Of a DNA stretch of 64,000 bases, positions 1-12,217 are shown piece after piece. A model generated the notes under the pieces. It saw only the letters and a list, made by a program, of their open reading frames with translations, was not told the origin of the DNA and made no database searches. Position 1 is the first letter of the stretch; each line of letters starts with the position of its first letter. This DNA is from Dipylidium caninum (lineage: Eukaryota > Platyhelminthes > Cestoda > Cyclophyllidea > Dipylidiidae). The translations under genes and the position numbers were made by a program. The DNA is taken from the NCBI GenBank assembly GCA_017562135.1, contig QEYB01001327.1, positions 62,001-126,000 of the forward strand, in the 5' to 3' direction.

Positions 1-72
1 CATGTGCAACTGCGTGCATGCATGTGAGTGACCTCCTCGCTCCTTTCCACAACTTCCAACGCATTCACTCAA

Positions 73-171
73 CACGCTCTCGTCACCATCATATTTCTAA
101 CTTACCACACATCTAAGTCACTTGGTAGTGCTTTGGGAAGATGGTACTTGGGGGAAGAATGTAAGTTAGAA
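73..171 (+). other. Probable exon 2 region of copy 1
   Basis: This stretch aligns with the segment between exons 1 and 3 of other family A copies (compare 16,529-16,602). It has the same CACACxTCTAAG core and ends at the same kind of donor, GTAAGT at 172. The acceptor is uncertain: the AG after the TCTAAG core would give a 43-nt exon, but neither that nor the longer version joins exons 1 and 3 in phase in most copies. Confidence 0.35.
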
Positions 172-392
172 CAATGGCCGGAACTTTATCGTGTGCTAGA
201 TGCGAGCGGCATCAGGGAGACTGAACCAACTAGCTTGCAATGGGTGCATTTGCACCTAGGGACAATATATAAAACCTGAATTAATATGAGGCTGTGGGAG
301 TGGATTTGAGGGAAGGCGGAGTTGAGAGTTCGGTTGCGTTTATACGCGTGGCAGGAGTCGTGTAAATGATTTGTTTCAGTGATTATTTTCAG

Positions 393-1559
393 TGTTGCGT
401 TGGGCAATACTTGGGAATGTCAGAACTGAAGACAGAATCGTGAGCGGCCCAGTCAACAGCTCTTTCACTCTCGATTTTCCACTTCCCGGCGAATACGACG
501 TGAGCTGATTTCCTTTTGCTAAGGTGCACATGGCTTTCACTAGTGAGGTGTCATTTTCGGCTCTTGTTTAGATCGTTTGTATGTTTTTCTTGTCCAAAAT
601 ACATTACTGCGGTGGATTAAGGGGCGGCGATTGTTCCACCCCATATTTCACTTGTTCCTACACTCAGGGTACGTTTTAGTCTCCTTCCCTCCTTCGTGTC
701 AAATGCCCCTTCCACCAACACCACATCGGTTTCCTACCCTCAGAAACGGTAATGATTTTTCTTTCTCCTGCTGTCTTTCCAGTCACTGAATTCCGCACAG
801 AGGTGCAGATGACCGGCCTTATCCGGCGAGATATGTCATGGATTGTCTTCTACTCTAACAGCCACCCACTTATTCCCATTTCCATTGCTGTATTCCCTGG
901 TGGAGTGTGGAGTGTCTCGGATGTTGGTGAGTCTTCATGGATGCAATCTCATCACTCGTATTTTTGCAATGTCACACTACTAACAGCCTTCCACCACTTT
1001 TCTCCCCAGGCCTCGCCATGCATCCCAATGAGTCCTTCTACATTTACGCAAGACATAAAGAAATGGTGAAAGTCACGTGCAGATATCGCATTGAGACCGA
1101 GGCGGTGAGTTTAGCACGTCTTTGACCTTCTTTCCCAGATGGGCCTGGACACACTGCAGGAATTACTCATATTTGCTGCATCTTTTACCTCTGAACCTTA
1201 CATATATTAAGCGCCTTTGACTTGCATAGATTGCTATAGCGGTGGGGCGACATTCAGACAACGCTTATACCGTTTTCCAAGGTACCGTTGAATATAGCAT
1301 TGACGAGTATCGCGAAATAATCGACATCAGTAAGCGAAACTACATTCATCGTTGACAATATGAGCCTTATACGCAGCTATGTGCATGACTTCTCTAATTC
1401 GTTTCGACTGCTTTTCTCGCAGGCAACAGTACGGATAACAAGTTTGTGAATTTTACAATAGAAATGAAGAGGAGAGCACCTGTTGACTACCTCGGATGTC
1501 TCTATGCCGACGAATGGCTGCCTGCCGGCCCGACCTTCAAGATAGATTGGGGTGCTTGA
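393..1559 (+). CDS. Family A gene, copy 1 (5' end outside window)
   Basis: Six consecutive exons can be read: 393-499, 572-668, 783-926, 1010-1104, 1230-1329 and 1423-1551. All have AG acceptors and GT donors, all are open in one joined frame, and their lengths are 107, 97, 144, 95, 100 and 129 nt, the same as in other copies. Recognisable pieces are GPVNSSF in the first, CSTPYFTCSYTQ in the second, EVQMTGLIRRDMSWIVF in the third, NESFYIYAR then VTCRY in the fourth, and STDNKFVNFTIEM then VDYLGCLY in the last. The donor after the last exon (GTGCTT) is weak; read through, the frame ends DWGA-stop at 1557-1559. N-glycosylation sequons and cysteines suggest a secreted or surface protein. An AATAAA lies at about 1,831. 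The signal exon lies upstream of the window. Exons 3-8 carry no lesion. Function unknown. Confidence 0.68.
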
Positions 1560-2250
1560 AACTAACCCTCTGACAATGGAAGGAATTTCCTTAGAATCTA
1601 ACCTTTGGGGTCGTTTTCATCTTGCTGGTCTTTTACGTTGGCATTGGTGTGAATAAATTATTGGGTCACATTTTCACAACCGCCTCATCTTATTTGCACA
1701 TTCGACTTTTGGCTAATTCAGATAATTTCCCTACGGATTCAGCCGATTATCGGATGGGTGCGCACTTTCCAGTGAGTAGACACGGGCATTATCTACTTAT
1801 TTTATAAATAATTCTACGTGAAGCAGCGCTAAATAAAAATCAAGAACCATTCTGTTGAACCCAGTTGCAATTTTTTGTACAATAAACAGGCGAGTGGTGA
1901 CTGCGAAATGCCTCTTACTCGCCGCATGAGGATGTTGAAAGTTTGAGTAGTGCAGGTTGTTGCTCATTCTGGGAGGAAATATCTTCCTTTCTGTCGATTA
2001 TGGCAGGGGTTGCTCGCACGCCATGCGTCCTGGACTATCTGGTGGTTCGGCAAGGACTACTCGACCTAACAAGAGCACCCAACTGCTATATTTGTGGTGG
2101 TATCCCTCCGAATTCTTCAACAATTGACCTCATTGCTCTCGCGCAATTTATTACCTTTTCTTTCTGGCCTTGTCACAACCAATTCCTGACAGAGGTAAAT
2201 TTGCCGTTTACCTCAGGAAGTGTGGATGAGAAGGTCTGACTGTGAGGAGA
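1560..2250. other. 3' flank of copy 1, no gene seen
   Basis: The stretch contains AATAAA-like signals at about 1,831 and 1,881, which could serve copy 1. The terminal exon 9 found in other copies could not be identified here. No other supported exon was found. Confidence 0.4.
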
Positions 2251-2539
2251 AAGTGTGCCAACTAATGCTGCACCCACAACACCGGCGAAAAAAGGGAGTT
2301 CACGAGAGAAAAAATCTTAATGTTACTTACTTTGAAATGCAACCTCTGCACACAATGACTAAGTTTTTGTTTCTACCTAAATTGAGGTGCTTAAAGAAGA
2401 GCCCAACATCACTGGTAGAGGCCGTAGTGAGCTCTCGCGTGACAGTCTTATGGCACAGCAAATTGTGACCCCGTTCCCTTGCAGCATTCTTTCCTTTTCA
2501 CATCCACGGCAAGCAGTCTTCCTTGCGAGTTCAGAGAAT

Positions 2540-3060
2540 AGATGGAGGAGGTGAAAACGGAGAAGAGGAATAGGGAGATGAAGCAGACGAAGGCCGTTGT
2601 CGAAGAAGTAATTCAATGTACATGTAAGGGCTTTTGGTGTTGCAATAGCTTGACCACTTCGGCCATTAAACGAACACTTAGTTACGTGATGCATGTGCTT
2701 CGTGAGACGGGGTCTTGTGACGCGAGAGACGAGAAGGACGCTCTCGCATTTGGCCGCGAAATGAAAAGGCGGATGAGGCGCAGTTGTCACTGGGTGAGTG
2801 CCCTCACAACCTCCTCACCTCCACTACAGCCAATTCCGCCGTACGTTGGAGGAAGGGAAAGAGAAGATTAGGCGAGAGAGGGGAAGCAGAAGAGACCCTA
2901 GCCAAAGAATTAGTTCCACGTTCATTTGAGTACTTTGAGTTTTGTAATAACGTGAACACTTCGGCCATTCTATGCAGCTGCGTGAAAGGGGGTCTTGTGA
3001 AGTGAGAGACGAAGAATGGCGTCATCGCAGTTGCAGGCAAATTGCAAACGCGGATGCGGA
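2540..3060 (+). repeat. Local tandem pair inside the intergenic block
   Basis: Two successive versions of one segment (about 2,540-2,780 and 2,830-3,060) share the gaccacttcggccatt / gaacacttcggccatt core, then a GGGTCTTGTGA motif, then a GAGAGACGA stretch. Single versions occur at 51,700-51,990 and 62,985-63,260. The doubling is therefore local to this copy. Confidence 0.5.
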
Positions 3061-3399
3061 TGCCCTTGCTGCTGCAGACGGTGATTTCGAGTAATCGTAC
3101 GTCCCACGGCGTCTCTTTCGAAACTGCCCATAAAAGAACATATCACAAAGAAAATTACTTTATTGTCCCCTTAAATTCCAATCCTTTCTCGCATTTGTTA
3201 ACACACTTCAGCAGGCCATCAGTGAGGGGAGCACCTATCTGCCTAAGCCAAGATGTTTATGAGAACGTACTTCAATTTATAAAGTAGGTTAGATATTAGC
3301 TCACTCAAATCATTCAACGCCACCGAATGAATACCAAAAGGCACAAGGACATGAATTGCGTGTAAATAAGCTCATTCATCAATATACTCAGCGGTCATT

Positions 3400-4130
3400 A
3401 AGTCATTTTGTATTTTATTTGTCGAAAGCTACTCAGACAAGATGAATGTAAAGTTGATTTAATTAGTGTGACTTAGAACCCAGTGGCGTAAAAATCAACT
3501 GTGGCACGTTGTCGTGTTCTAGTAAGAAGGAAAAACGCAATGTGGTAAGCTAAAATTGGAGAAACGACCTTATGGCTGCAAGTTGAAGAATACTCGACTC
3601 CAAGTGGCGTAAAAACGAAGGTAAGATAGAAAAATAACTTTGCCCTGACAGTTCTCCTTATCGTTCGATGTCGTCTTGAGAGCGCGGTGTTTTGGGAAGT
3701 TTCAATTGCTCCACACAATTTAATGTCAGGCCTTGACACTCCATGACATCCATAGCTGAGCGGATTAATGCTCAATTGTCCAGAATTGTTTACAAGGATG
3801 CCTCTAGTAATTGCATTTACTCGTTAACCCGCCTAGACCACCGCCTTAACCAACCATGCAACTCATTTATCGTACAGTTGAGTAACCGAGGTCAACTCTG
3901 CTCCTCCTCTTCCGTGATGCTCAATTTTCTGGCTCGCATCTGCGTGCGTGTGCACATTGTCAGACGTGTGATCCACGTCTGGTTCACTGAAGCTGCTACG
4001 AGTGTCATGTAAGCACAGAAAACAGGGAGTAATTGCGGCCACGAGGAGGGAGGTGGAGAGAGTGAAAGGTAGAGGTGGAGGGGCGTCCCACTTGCAATAA
4101 TGTAATTTACCGGTCTTCATTGTCACTCTA
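3400..4130 (+). repeat. Dispersed repeat R1, copy 1
   Basis: A recurring segment of about 0.7 kb. It starts near a CACTAAGTC-like motif and a splice-like ACTTACTGGAA stretch. It passes through TCGTTAACCC and CGAGGTCAACTCTGCTCC and ends in an A/G-rich GTGAAAGGT stretch. Other copies: 6,560-7,290, 52,370-53,060 and 53,640-54,360 on this strand; 23,230-23,900 and 36,290-36,930 inverted; the left part also at 63,660-64,000. No protein with family features is open across copies, and no terminal repeats or target duplications were identified, so its class is unknown. Confidence 0.6.
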
Positions 4131-4869
4131 TTTTAGGAACATTGATTACTTTATGCAATCCAGCAAAACTACATTTCTCTACTCCTATTCCCGCACCGAA
4201 TCTGTTTGTTCACTCGAGGTGGCGTATATGAATGAGCATAGTAGCTTTCTAAAAATAATGGGTTACCACATGTGCATGCATATTCCGTTTGCTAAGAGGA
4301 CGCAGCGGTTATCTTACGTGGAGCAATGCCTTTTTAGACCGTATCGTGGATGCTTATTGGCGCCCCGTTAGTCCATGCAATAGCGATTAGAACAAGCGAC
4401 AAAGGAAACACTAGTGGCAATGCATGTTTTCGCTCACCATCAATCTCCCATTCGTTTCTCATCCACATTTTCCCCTTCTTCGCTCAATTATGCATTATTT
4501 CTTACGTATTTTACACATTCTCATGCGTCTTGTATTTCAACGAAAACATCTTGGTGCGTTGCACAGGGAACTACTTCACCATATTTGCTCAAAAGTGAAA
4601 AGAAGGCGCTACTGACGATGGCCCTCAATGCACGACTTTCCTCTCATCCGCCTCTGCTAATCGCCTGCGTCGAAGAGTTCATAAATACCAAAGTCTGTAA
4701 CATTTACTGTTATTTTTCTCTCGTGCGAATTTTGGGAACTCAGAGGAGAGAAATTACAACCACTAAAATGATGGGACAAGATGACCCATATCTCAAGCCG
4801 TGCCCTACCATACATTCCCTTGTGGTACAGTGACTCCATATTGCGTGGAATCACACGTGGAGCAACCGC

Positions 4870-6455
4870 AAATTTGTCATTCAAGGTTTAACTAACCATT
4901 GGTTAGTCAACACGAGGCAATGGAAGTGGCTACGAGATTATACGCCAAGTGGATTGTGCACTGTTTACAAGGGCATAAGTTAGTCACACGCCGTCATACT
5001 ACGCACTCATGCCAGAGCGCTCTTCCGGTGTCATGACACGGACCGGTTACGTCAGCCACTCTCGCCTCCTGCATCATCCTTAACCACACTGATCGCAGTT
5101 CACCTCAAAGTGACAATTGACAACAATGCTATCCACCGTGTGTCTGAACAGAGATCGCCGTCCCTGCACAGTTTGATCTGTGTATGTCAAAGGGGTTAGC
5201 CACTGGGGTTTGGATGTAGTTAATTAATCAGTTATGTATTCAGTCGGGGAAGGACGAATAGTGTGAGAGCTTTCCTGCAATTAGCCCATACTCTTTTCAC
5301 CTCGTTGCTTGTCAACGGAGCAATGCTGCACCATTTACCAGTACTGTTTTTATTGTGTGAAATTGAGGAACAAACGTAAACAGCTTCGCCGATAGATGGC
5401 TTCATCGGCGTAGTGGTTGTCTGAAAATAGTGAAATGGTAGTCAATCGCACAAAATGAAGGCTTGGTGAAGGTAAGAGTTAAGAATGTGTTTGCATTGAG
5501 CGCTACCGCAAAGACAAGTAAGAAGAAGAGGATCCCAGCGTTTCGACTCAAAATAAATGCCTCTCATGGCCAGGAGAGTGGTTTGACCTATTCCAATCTA
5601 TCTTGAAGGTCCCGAAGTACCGCGTACCTCTGTATACGCTAAGGCATTCTAAGCAATCAGCGCTTTTTTCGTCCCTACTTTTACTGCGAAATTTGCAAAT
5701 GTGTCGTCCATCCTGTTGCTTGCAACGAGAGTAGTCAAGAGAAATTGTAAAGTAAATCACATATCGCTGCAAAACATCAGAATTAAAGGTGCGTGGTGAT
5801 TAGCTTACTGATGTCGACTATTTCTGGATACTTGTTCGTGTTATTTTCAGCGGTGCCACGAAAAGCAGTATAGACTCTGATTTCATTTAATCCCGCCAGT
5901 ATAGAAGTCTAGGCAAACCGAGAAGAGGAATGGGGAATATGAATAAAGTGGAAACTCAGTCGAGGTCCATGCTGGTAAGGCAAAATGTATGGTAGACTTA
6001 CTGATTTCGCAGCTAGTAGAACTTGCACGTAAAAGTCACTGTTTCTTTGTTCTTCGCGGCGATGAAGAAAGAATCACCCGGACCCACGGAGAGGCCTTGG
6101 AAGCGGAGTGGCGAATGCGGTTAGTCGTTTGTGAGAAGATAATGAATTGAAATGATGAAGTTACGACCATGACAATTCACCAGACTCCCAGGCATCCCAT
6201 ATGCCATCAGGAAATATGGCGATGGAGATTGGAATAAGTGAATAGTTTTTGGCAAAAACAAAGGTGCTGTGTTAAGGAGCTGGGGGATCATCTTACTCAG
6301 GCTCATATCCGTGTTCTCGAAGAAGATTAGTGCCGCTCCTCCTAACAAGATGATGAATTTAAAGCAAGGTAATGCTGATTCAGCCACCGTTGTTTTTATA
6401 ATTGAGACTTCCATCTCGTGTACATTCCATTTATCCTCTCCGCAATAAGTCAACA
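4870..6455 (-). pseudogene. Family A relic with internal deletion
   Basis: Reading the minus strand, exon 1 is present (6,387-6,297) with LGGAALIFF matching the hydrophobic stretch of other copies. Its usual ATG is GTG, although an in-frame upstream Met exists. Exons 2, 3, 4 and the first part of exon 5 are missing: the sequence passes directly to the end of exon 5 (about 6,255-6,185, IPISIAIFPDGIW). Exon 6 (about 6,110-6,010), exon 8 (about 5,735-5,590) and exon 9 (about 5,415) follow. Exon 8 is frameshifted and its donor GT is gone (GATTGGAATAGG). The sequence beyond the 3' end (4,870-5,340) matches the 3' flank of intact copies. It sits inside the R1-bearing block, so it is a truncated duplicate and presumably dead. 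Confidence 0.65.
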
Positions 6456-6559
6456 GGCATTCATCTGCTTAGTCACTCATTTGTCAATTAATTTATTTGA
6501 TTTCCGACAAAGCGCAAAAGGACATTGATATGCGAGTAAGGAGTCTCGACCTCCTTAAC

Positions 6560-7290
6560 ATATTCAGCAGTCACTAAGTCCTTTCACCGTCCACCGTCAA
6601 CCTTCTATTTGCCAGCTGAACTTACTGGAATAAGGTGAGTTTAGCCTTGAGGAAATTAGTGGCACTCAGAAGCCCGTGCCCGAAAATGACCTTTTGCTAG
6701 TTGGCGTCTTCTAGAATGAAGGAGAAAATGTAAAGTGGGTGCCTGATATTGCAAATTCGTCGTAATTTCTCCACTTTGGGGAATACGTGACTCCCGGTGA
6801 CGTACAACTAAGGTAGGATAAAAGAACCATTCGATCTATCAGTTCCCTTACCGCCAAGTGTCGTCTTGAGGGTTTTGGAGTTTTGCGAGTGGAAAGCGCT
6901 CAACACAATTCATGCCAGATCTTGATAACGCAAGACAATTTCATTGACCACATGAATGCGCAATTGCCCTGAGTTATTAACGAGACTACCACTTGTAACT
7001 GCATTTACTCGTTAACCCGAGTAGACCACTGCCTTAACACCGGAACATGGCAACGCGTTTATCGCACAGTTGAGCAATCGAGGTCGACTCTGCTCCACCT
7101 CATCGGTGGCGCTCATCCTTCCCACTCGCATCTGCGTGCCTGCGTGTCTACGTACGTTCGTGTGCGCCGTTTTCGGTCGTGTGCATCCATATCTACTTCA
7201 CTGAAGCTGCTACGAGAACAAATGCGGCCATGGGGAAGGAGGGCGAGAGAGAGAGTGAAAGGTAGCTGCGGGGTGTCACACTAAATGCAA
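6560..7290 (+). repeat. Dispersed repeat R1, copy 2
   Basis: Same layout as R1 at 3,400-4,130, including the ACTTACTGGAATAAGG stretch, TCGTTAACCC, CGAGGTCGACTCTGCTCC and the CATCTGCGTGCCTGCGTG run. It directly follows the family A relic, suggesting the relic was inserted between two R1 copies. Confidence 0.6.
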
Positions 7291-7568
7291 TGAAGTAATT
7301 TCCAGAACTTAATTGTCATTCTATTTGAGGGAAATTTGCTAACCTTCTGAAATACAGTAATACTTAATTGTTCTACTCCTCTTTTCACGCGCACTCTCTT
7401 TGTTCCCTCGAGGTGCAATATATGATTGGGTCGGTTGTATCATTTACCTCAGACATTAGCCTCCAAGAAATAATAAGTCGTCACATGTGCATGCGTGTTT
7501 CGTTTGTTAAGAGCCCGCCTTATCTGTCTAACATGGAGCAGTCCTCTTTTCAGACCGCATTGTGGATG

Positions 7569-8560
7569 CTTGTTGCTGCTGCATTAGCTTACTTAATTGC
7601 GGTTATAACCGCCAACAAAAGGAATCGCCAATGAAACCTACAATTGTCTAATGAACGATGTTGAAGGCCTTTTTAATGTGAAATTGATTAAGTTTTGCAA
7701 CTGCGGTGGATAAAGCGGCTGTGATTAAAGTTTCTTGTCAACTAGTTTGCAGTCAACCCACTTTCCTTTTTGTCTGAGTAATTCCTTTGTAACAAACTGG
7801 AGTTCCTTTATCCTCTTCTTCTGTCTTGTCACTTTCGATCCACTTTGTGAGTGGATTTCCCCCTTTTCCACTTCCGTCAGGTCGAATATTTTACCACACA
7901 AATTTGTTAAAATTCCATAGGGGTGAGCAAGACGTTAAATATAAAATCCATGTGTGGAGTCGGACTACGAACTGCGGGAATAGATGATCAATGCCCTCGC
8001 GTTGCCGATCACACCATCATGAAGGAAGTGTGTCTGATAAGGTTACAGATTCCTGAATTTACTCCAACATTGGATGCACCAACTGAATTTACCACCTTCA
8101 CTTCCACCTCCTCTACATGAAAAAGCAACTTTACTTTCACTCATTTCTAAATCCGACTGCATTACTGGAGGCTGTTGAATATATCACCTTACAATCTGCT
8201 AATAACACTTAACGTGAAAGTGATTGGCGCGCCTTTGAACAAAAATGATAGAGTGGATGTTACGTTGTCCTTCTAAAGGAGGTTATATGAATTGGTTTTT
8301 CTCGGGGGACGGCTTTTGGTGCGACACATGTGCATTTGAGAATCAGCATGATCATGACTGTTTTTCTGCCAAACACGGCAACAGGATTCAACATTCAAGT
8401 ATAAGGAGGTACGACGGTGTCCTCAAGGCGTTTTTTGAGTCAACTGACATTCCATTGAATCAGTCGACTAATTCTCTACACCCTTCATATTCTCCATCCC
8501 CTGATGTCTACGGCGTTGCTTAGGAGGCAAATGTTGTACCTACCTCTACGACCTCTTTGA
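7569..8560 (+). pseudogene. Family N relic (decayed exons)
   Basis: An ATG at 7,569 opens the hydrophobic stretch MLVAAALAYLIAVITAN, which matches 54,629 onwards. The frame then breaks (stop at 7,632) while homology continues as YNCLMNDVEGLF in another frame. A second homologous segment follows at about 8,400-8,560: EVR, a hydrophobic LILYTLHILHPL stretch and then LLRRQ. Frames change several times between segments. It reads as a dead copy of the candidate family better preserved at 21,600-22,942 and 54,629-56,100. Confidence 0.4.
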
Positions 8561-11170
8561 AAAAAATCTCCCACTCTTCTCACTGGTGAATGGGCAACTG
8601 CGTGTTTTCTACTGAGATGTATGCCTTAACAGAAACCTCAGACTAAAGAGTGTTGGTGTACCATCTACTAGACCACTCTAAACCTTTCTCCCAATGCAGT
8701 TGTCCCGTTATATGTCTACTTAGTGTTGACTTCTTTGTTCATTTAATCGAACTCTTCGTAGACTGAATAGAGAGAGAAATTGTAAGATTCGATTTGGCGA
8801 GTGGTGGTTACGAAGCCCCTCCCACTTGTTACAGTAATATGTTGAATATGCAAGAAGTGCAGAATATTTCTTATCCTTCGACAAAGTAGCCTCCTTTCTG
8901 CCAACTACTTTACGAGTTGTTCGCCCTCCCTGCGTCCTCCACAACCCAGTAGTCTGCCACAAAAATACTCGGCCTTAAAGAAATTGCGGCGCTCAAGCTG
9001 TGTGTGGCTGAGAAGCACTCATGTTGTGTAAATATTTATCGGAATGGTGCTGGCATGCGCAGGGTTGGTAGAGAAATCCAGCTTTGGAGAGCGAGTAGAG
9101 AGCCTGCGGAACAGTGATCAAAATCCATGGTGGAGGGAGGAAAGAAATCAGTTTCAATCCAGGTATTGTCGAACCATTTTGGGTGCACCGACACGAAAAA
9201 GATTTGCGATTCCACCGTTCTCCAGTGGTCTCCAATTTGAAAACCTTAGCTCCATCACATTTGACGGAGAGCGCATTTGTTAAGTGAAAACGTGGAACTG
9301 TATTTGACTATCACATAGATAGATTTGTTGGCAGTCTAATGGAAATGAACAGGAGAGATTACTGACAAGTAGAGGTAGCACAAACCATCCACCGAAATAC
9401 TTGCCGGCAATAAGTGTGAAGTTTTCCACATAACCTACTCTTCGCCCCATTAATGACCGGATGAACGATCCTCTCTACAATCACAAAGTAAGCTGTTAAA
9501 GCGAAATCTTAGTCGACACCGCCTCGGTAAACGCGGATTTGAGCGTATGCAATGAGCTGATCTGCCATATTTCGAAGGAAGTCAGGTTATCTGAATGCCA
9601 TAGACGTCGTTAAGCTGTGAATATCTGGCAGTTGCTCTTACAGGGAAGTACAAATTCCTCATGCTCTGGTGGAATGTCATTCGCACGCCATACCCTCTGA
9701 GAGAGTGTAGACTTCCCCGCCTCGTCTACCACTTGCCTTGACCTGAGAAATGAGTTGGTACACTTGAGGTGACTTTCCCTTTCGACGTGGCAATGATGAA
9801 TTGGTTGAAAGGTGGAACCTACCTGTGTTGCGATCACTTTCAACTGGTAAAAGCGATGACACCAGTTTGGCCTTGGTTGGAAGTATTTTCTACATAGAAT
9901 TCCTACTCAGATGCAAAAGATACCATCTGATAAGGAAAATTGACAGTGTTGCGTCCTCGGGCATCTCTAGCCAAAAATGCAGCCAAATGCGGGATTTAGA
10001 GACGAAAAATGGAGATATAAGCGTTTACTGATGTCACAGGTATACTTTATACCCTTCAGGTAAACTTGAACAAGTCAGGATGACGAAACCACTTGCACGT
10101 TTATGTGGTGCTCATCTCGTCCGCACCAAAGTTGTCCACAGACTAATGGGTAAGGTTATTCCCTCAGACGTACTCCTTCCCTGTAAACTAGGTTAAGTGG
10201 CCGCAGTTACTTCAGTGTCCTTCGGTGTGACTGAGCGAAACAAGCCTGTTTTACACTGTGGTTCACTTCGGCCCACCGTTGTAAATGTTTTTTCATGTTC
10301 AAAGTTAAGTCATGAAAAATGGTAAAATGACTTCTTAATTCCGACTTATTACATCACATTTAGGCGATGTAGAAAGTGGAGGAAAACTAAACATGGATGC
10401 ATCTGCTCAACTCATCTGCTCATTGATCTGAATGATACCTCGTTTTGGGTTCTCTCTGCAGTAACCAAACTGAACATAGGCATTACTCCACGGCATGTGG
10501 GTTCTCGAAGTGCGAAGGATAGGGTCATTGCGTGGGAAGAGGAGATCATTTGCCGATAACGTCTTGACACCGGATCGAGAGCCATACATCACTTAAAAGT
10601 TGCCATGTTTGGCCTCAGTATAAAACGACGCACAGATACGATGTGAATATTGACAGAACCGCGTAGCAGAATGGAGGCCATCAAGCACATGCATGATATG
10701 GATGGGCAGCTTGTTGGGACATGGCAGACAGAGCGTGTCCTCAAATCATCCGGGTCGTCCCAGACCGCAGACACACAAAACCACAACGGCTCAATTTTCG
10801 GATCAACTTACTTCACGGGGAGAACGCATCTGCTGGCTGTCACGTTGAGAGAGTAAGGAGAAGGCGAAGAGGGCACTCCGAATCCTACGGGTTTCCCTCT
10901 TATTCCCAGCATTTGCTGTAACATTCACTCGCTCACCATTCTTCATACTATTGACAACTTTTGATGTTGGGAGGCAATAAATTTCGGAGGAAATGCAATT
11001 TTTTAGTGGATAAATTCAGCGCTAAGTAATTCATTCCTTTTTATAGTGGCATTGTCATCAATTTGAGAAACCTCTTATCTTCAAAAAGCTCTCGTAACTA
11101 TGGCACATAGTGACATTGACTGCGTGCCTGAAGTAAAATGGACTGTGGAGTTGTAGGCATAAAAGGGATT
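8560..11170. other. Intergenic, mostly duplicated sequence
   Basis: The 9,500-10,100 part recurs at 57,000-57,560 and inverted at 31,750-32,060. The 10,400-10,900 part recurs inverted at 30,800-31,230. The minus-strand reading at 9,610-9,843 keeps short conserved peptide-like motifs (for example GGEVYTLSEGMAC in one frame), but frames differ between copies. No gene can be called. Confidence 0.4.
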
Positions 11171-11775
11171 CTCTAATAGTGAAGATGAGCAGAGTTCTGA
11201 CTTATTAAGCAGCCAATTTTCTTCTTCCTTGGTCTAGTTGTGAAAATTCCTGACTTTTGGATGTAACTCGTAGGTTGTACAAACATGAAGCGCGATCTGC
11301 AGTCAGGCAGGGGGGCGATTGTGTTTATGGCCCCCGCGTTCCACTTCACCCCATTCCACGCCACTTCACTTCACTCCGACCTGCCGGTCCGCTGGTCTCA
11401 TTCCCGATTCATATTGGTCAATGCCAAGTGTGGCAACGCATCACACTCCTTCTAACCGCATGCTTTCATGTCAGCGAGTTTCGGTGTTTGATGCCTTCTT
11501 ACGAGGAGCAATGCTGTCAGAGGGTGGCCGCGAGTGGCCGTAGTGGCAGCTCGACATCCACCTCGTTCGCCTTCAATGGCAACTGCATACAACGCAAAAA
11601 GTGCATTTACCGCCGCCTCCATTTACCGATTTCACAACTCGCCAGTAGACAGGCGAAAGTCCCACTGCGTGCCTCATTTCCTTCAACTCTCGCCCAATCT
11701 TAGTCCAACTACCACCCAACCTACGCATTGTCAGTGGTGTTCTCGATAAATCTATCCAACAATTTTCTTCGACTC

Positions 11776-11956
11776 TCATTCGTATCCCACTGGAGGAAGG
11801 GCATGTCCTCTCCATGGCTGATTGTATCGTGGAGAGTAGATTGGCATCCTTGTCACTGAATGAGAGTTGAATATCTGCACATCTACTTCAGAGGCCACAT
11901 TTGACACATGAGACAGTTGATTCAGAGTACTTGACACTCCGACAAATTAATGTGGC
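11776..11956 (-). pseudogene. Candidate terminal exon, left-arm copy
   Basis: On the minus strand an AG acceptor precedes 11,956 and a frame ends RMPIYSP...ALPPVGYE-stop at 11,776. The same peptide occurs in the right arm (19,956-20,136), where the frame is open from the acceptor. Here a TAA interrupts the first residues. A badly eroded third version lies at 34,090-34,290. The peptide conservation suggests a real last exon of an unrecognised gene, lost here. Confidence 0.3.
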
Positions 11957-12217
11957 CTACATGGGAATGTACGGTAAAACTGGGGTGCCTGAAAGAGGCT
12001 TTTTCCCTGTCTAAGGGAGTTTGTGTTTCCTCGAACACATCCTATCACCCTCTCTGCACTTGCGCATGATCTCAGGTGCCGGTGGGAGACAATCTGTCTA
12101 TCATTTGTCTTCAGTCTCTCAACCACCAGGATATTAATCCACATACATTTTGCCATAGGCTTAATCAACATCTAGACTTCGTTTGCGCCAGTGAATCTCT
12201 TCAATCCTTATTGGTAC

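Larger units (their letters stand above)
2250..10100 (+). repeat. Long duplicated intergenic block, copy 1
   Basis: This block recurs in the same internal order at 51,200-57,560 and, truncated by the window end, at 62,000-64,000. It recurs inverted at about 25,400-21,600, 38,400-35,800 and, in pieces, 33,200-30,800. Markers that recur include the TACAGCCAATTC motif (2,827; 51,711), the CATCTGCGTG region, the ATGAATGGGTCGGTTGT region (7,424; 53,183; 54,493) and the CTGCCATAT to ATAGACGTCGTTAAG region (9,561; 57,062). Copies differ by many substitutions and small indels, so the duplication is old. This copy is interrupted by a family A relic at 4,870-6,455. Confidence 0.7.

Noticed and set aside
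3400..4130. R1 as a transposon with its own protein
   Set aside because: No reverse transcriptase, transposase, terminal inverted repeats or target-site duplications could be seen in any of the copies, so only a repeat is called.
11257..11703. 148-codon frame in the left arm with a similar frame in the right arm
   Set aside because: The two arms differ by one-base indels that change the frame, and the 34.6 kb relative is broken many times. No splice signals fit.
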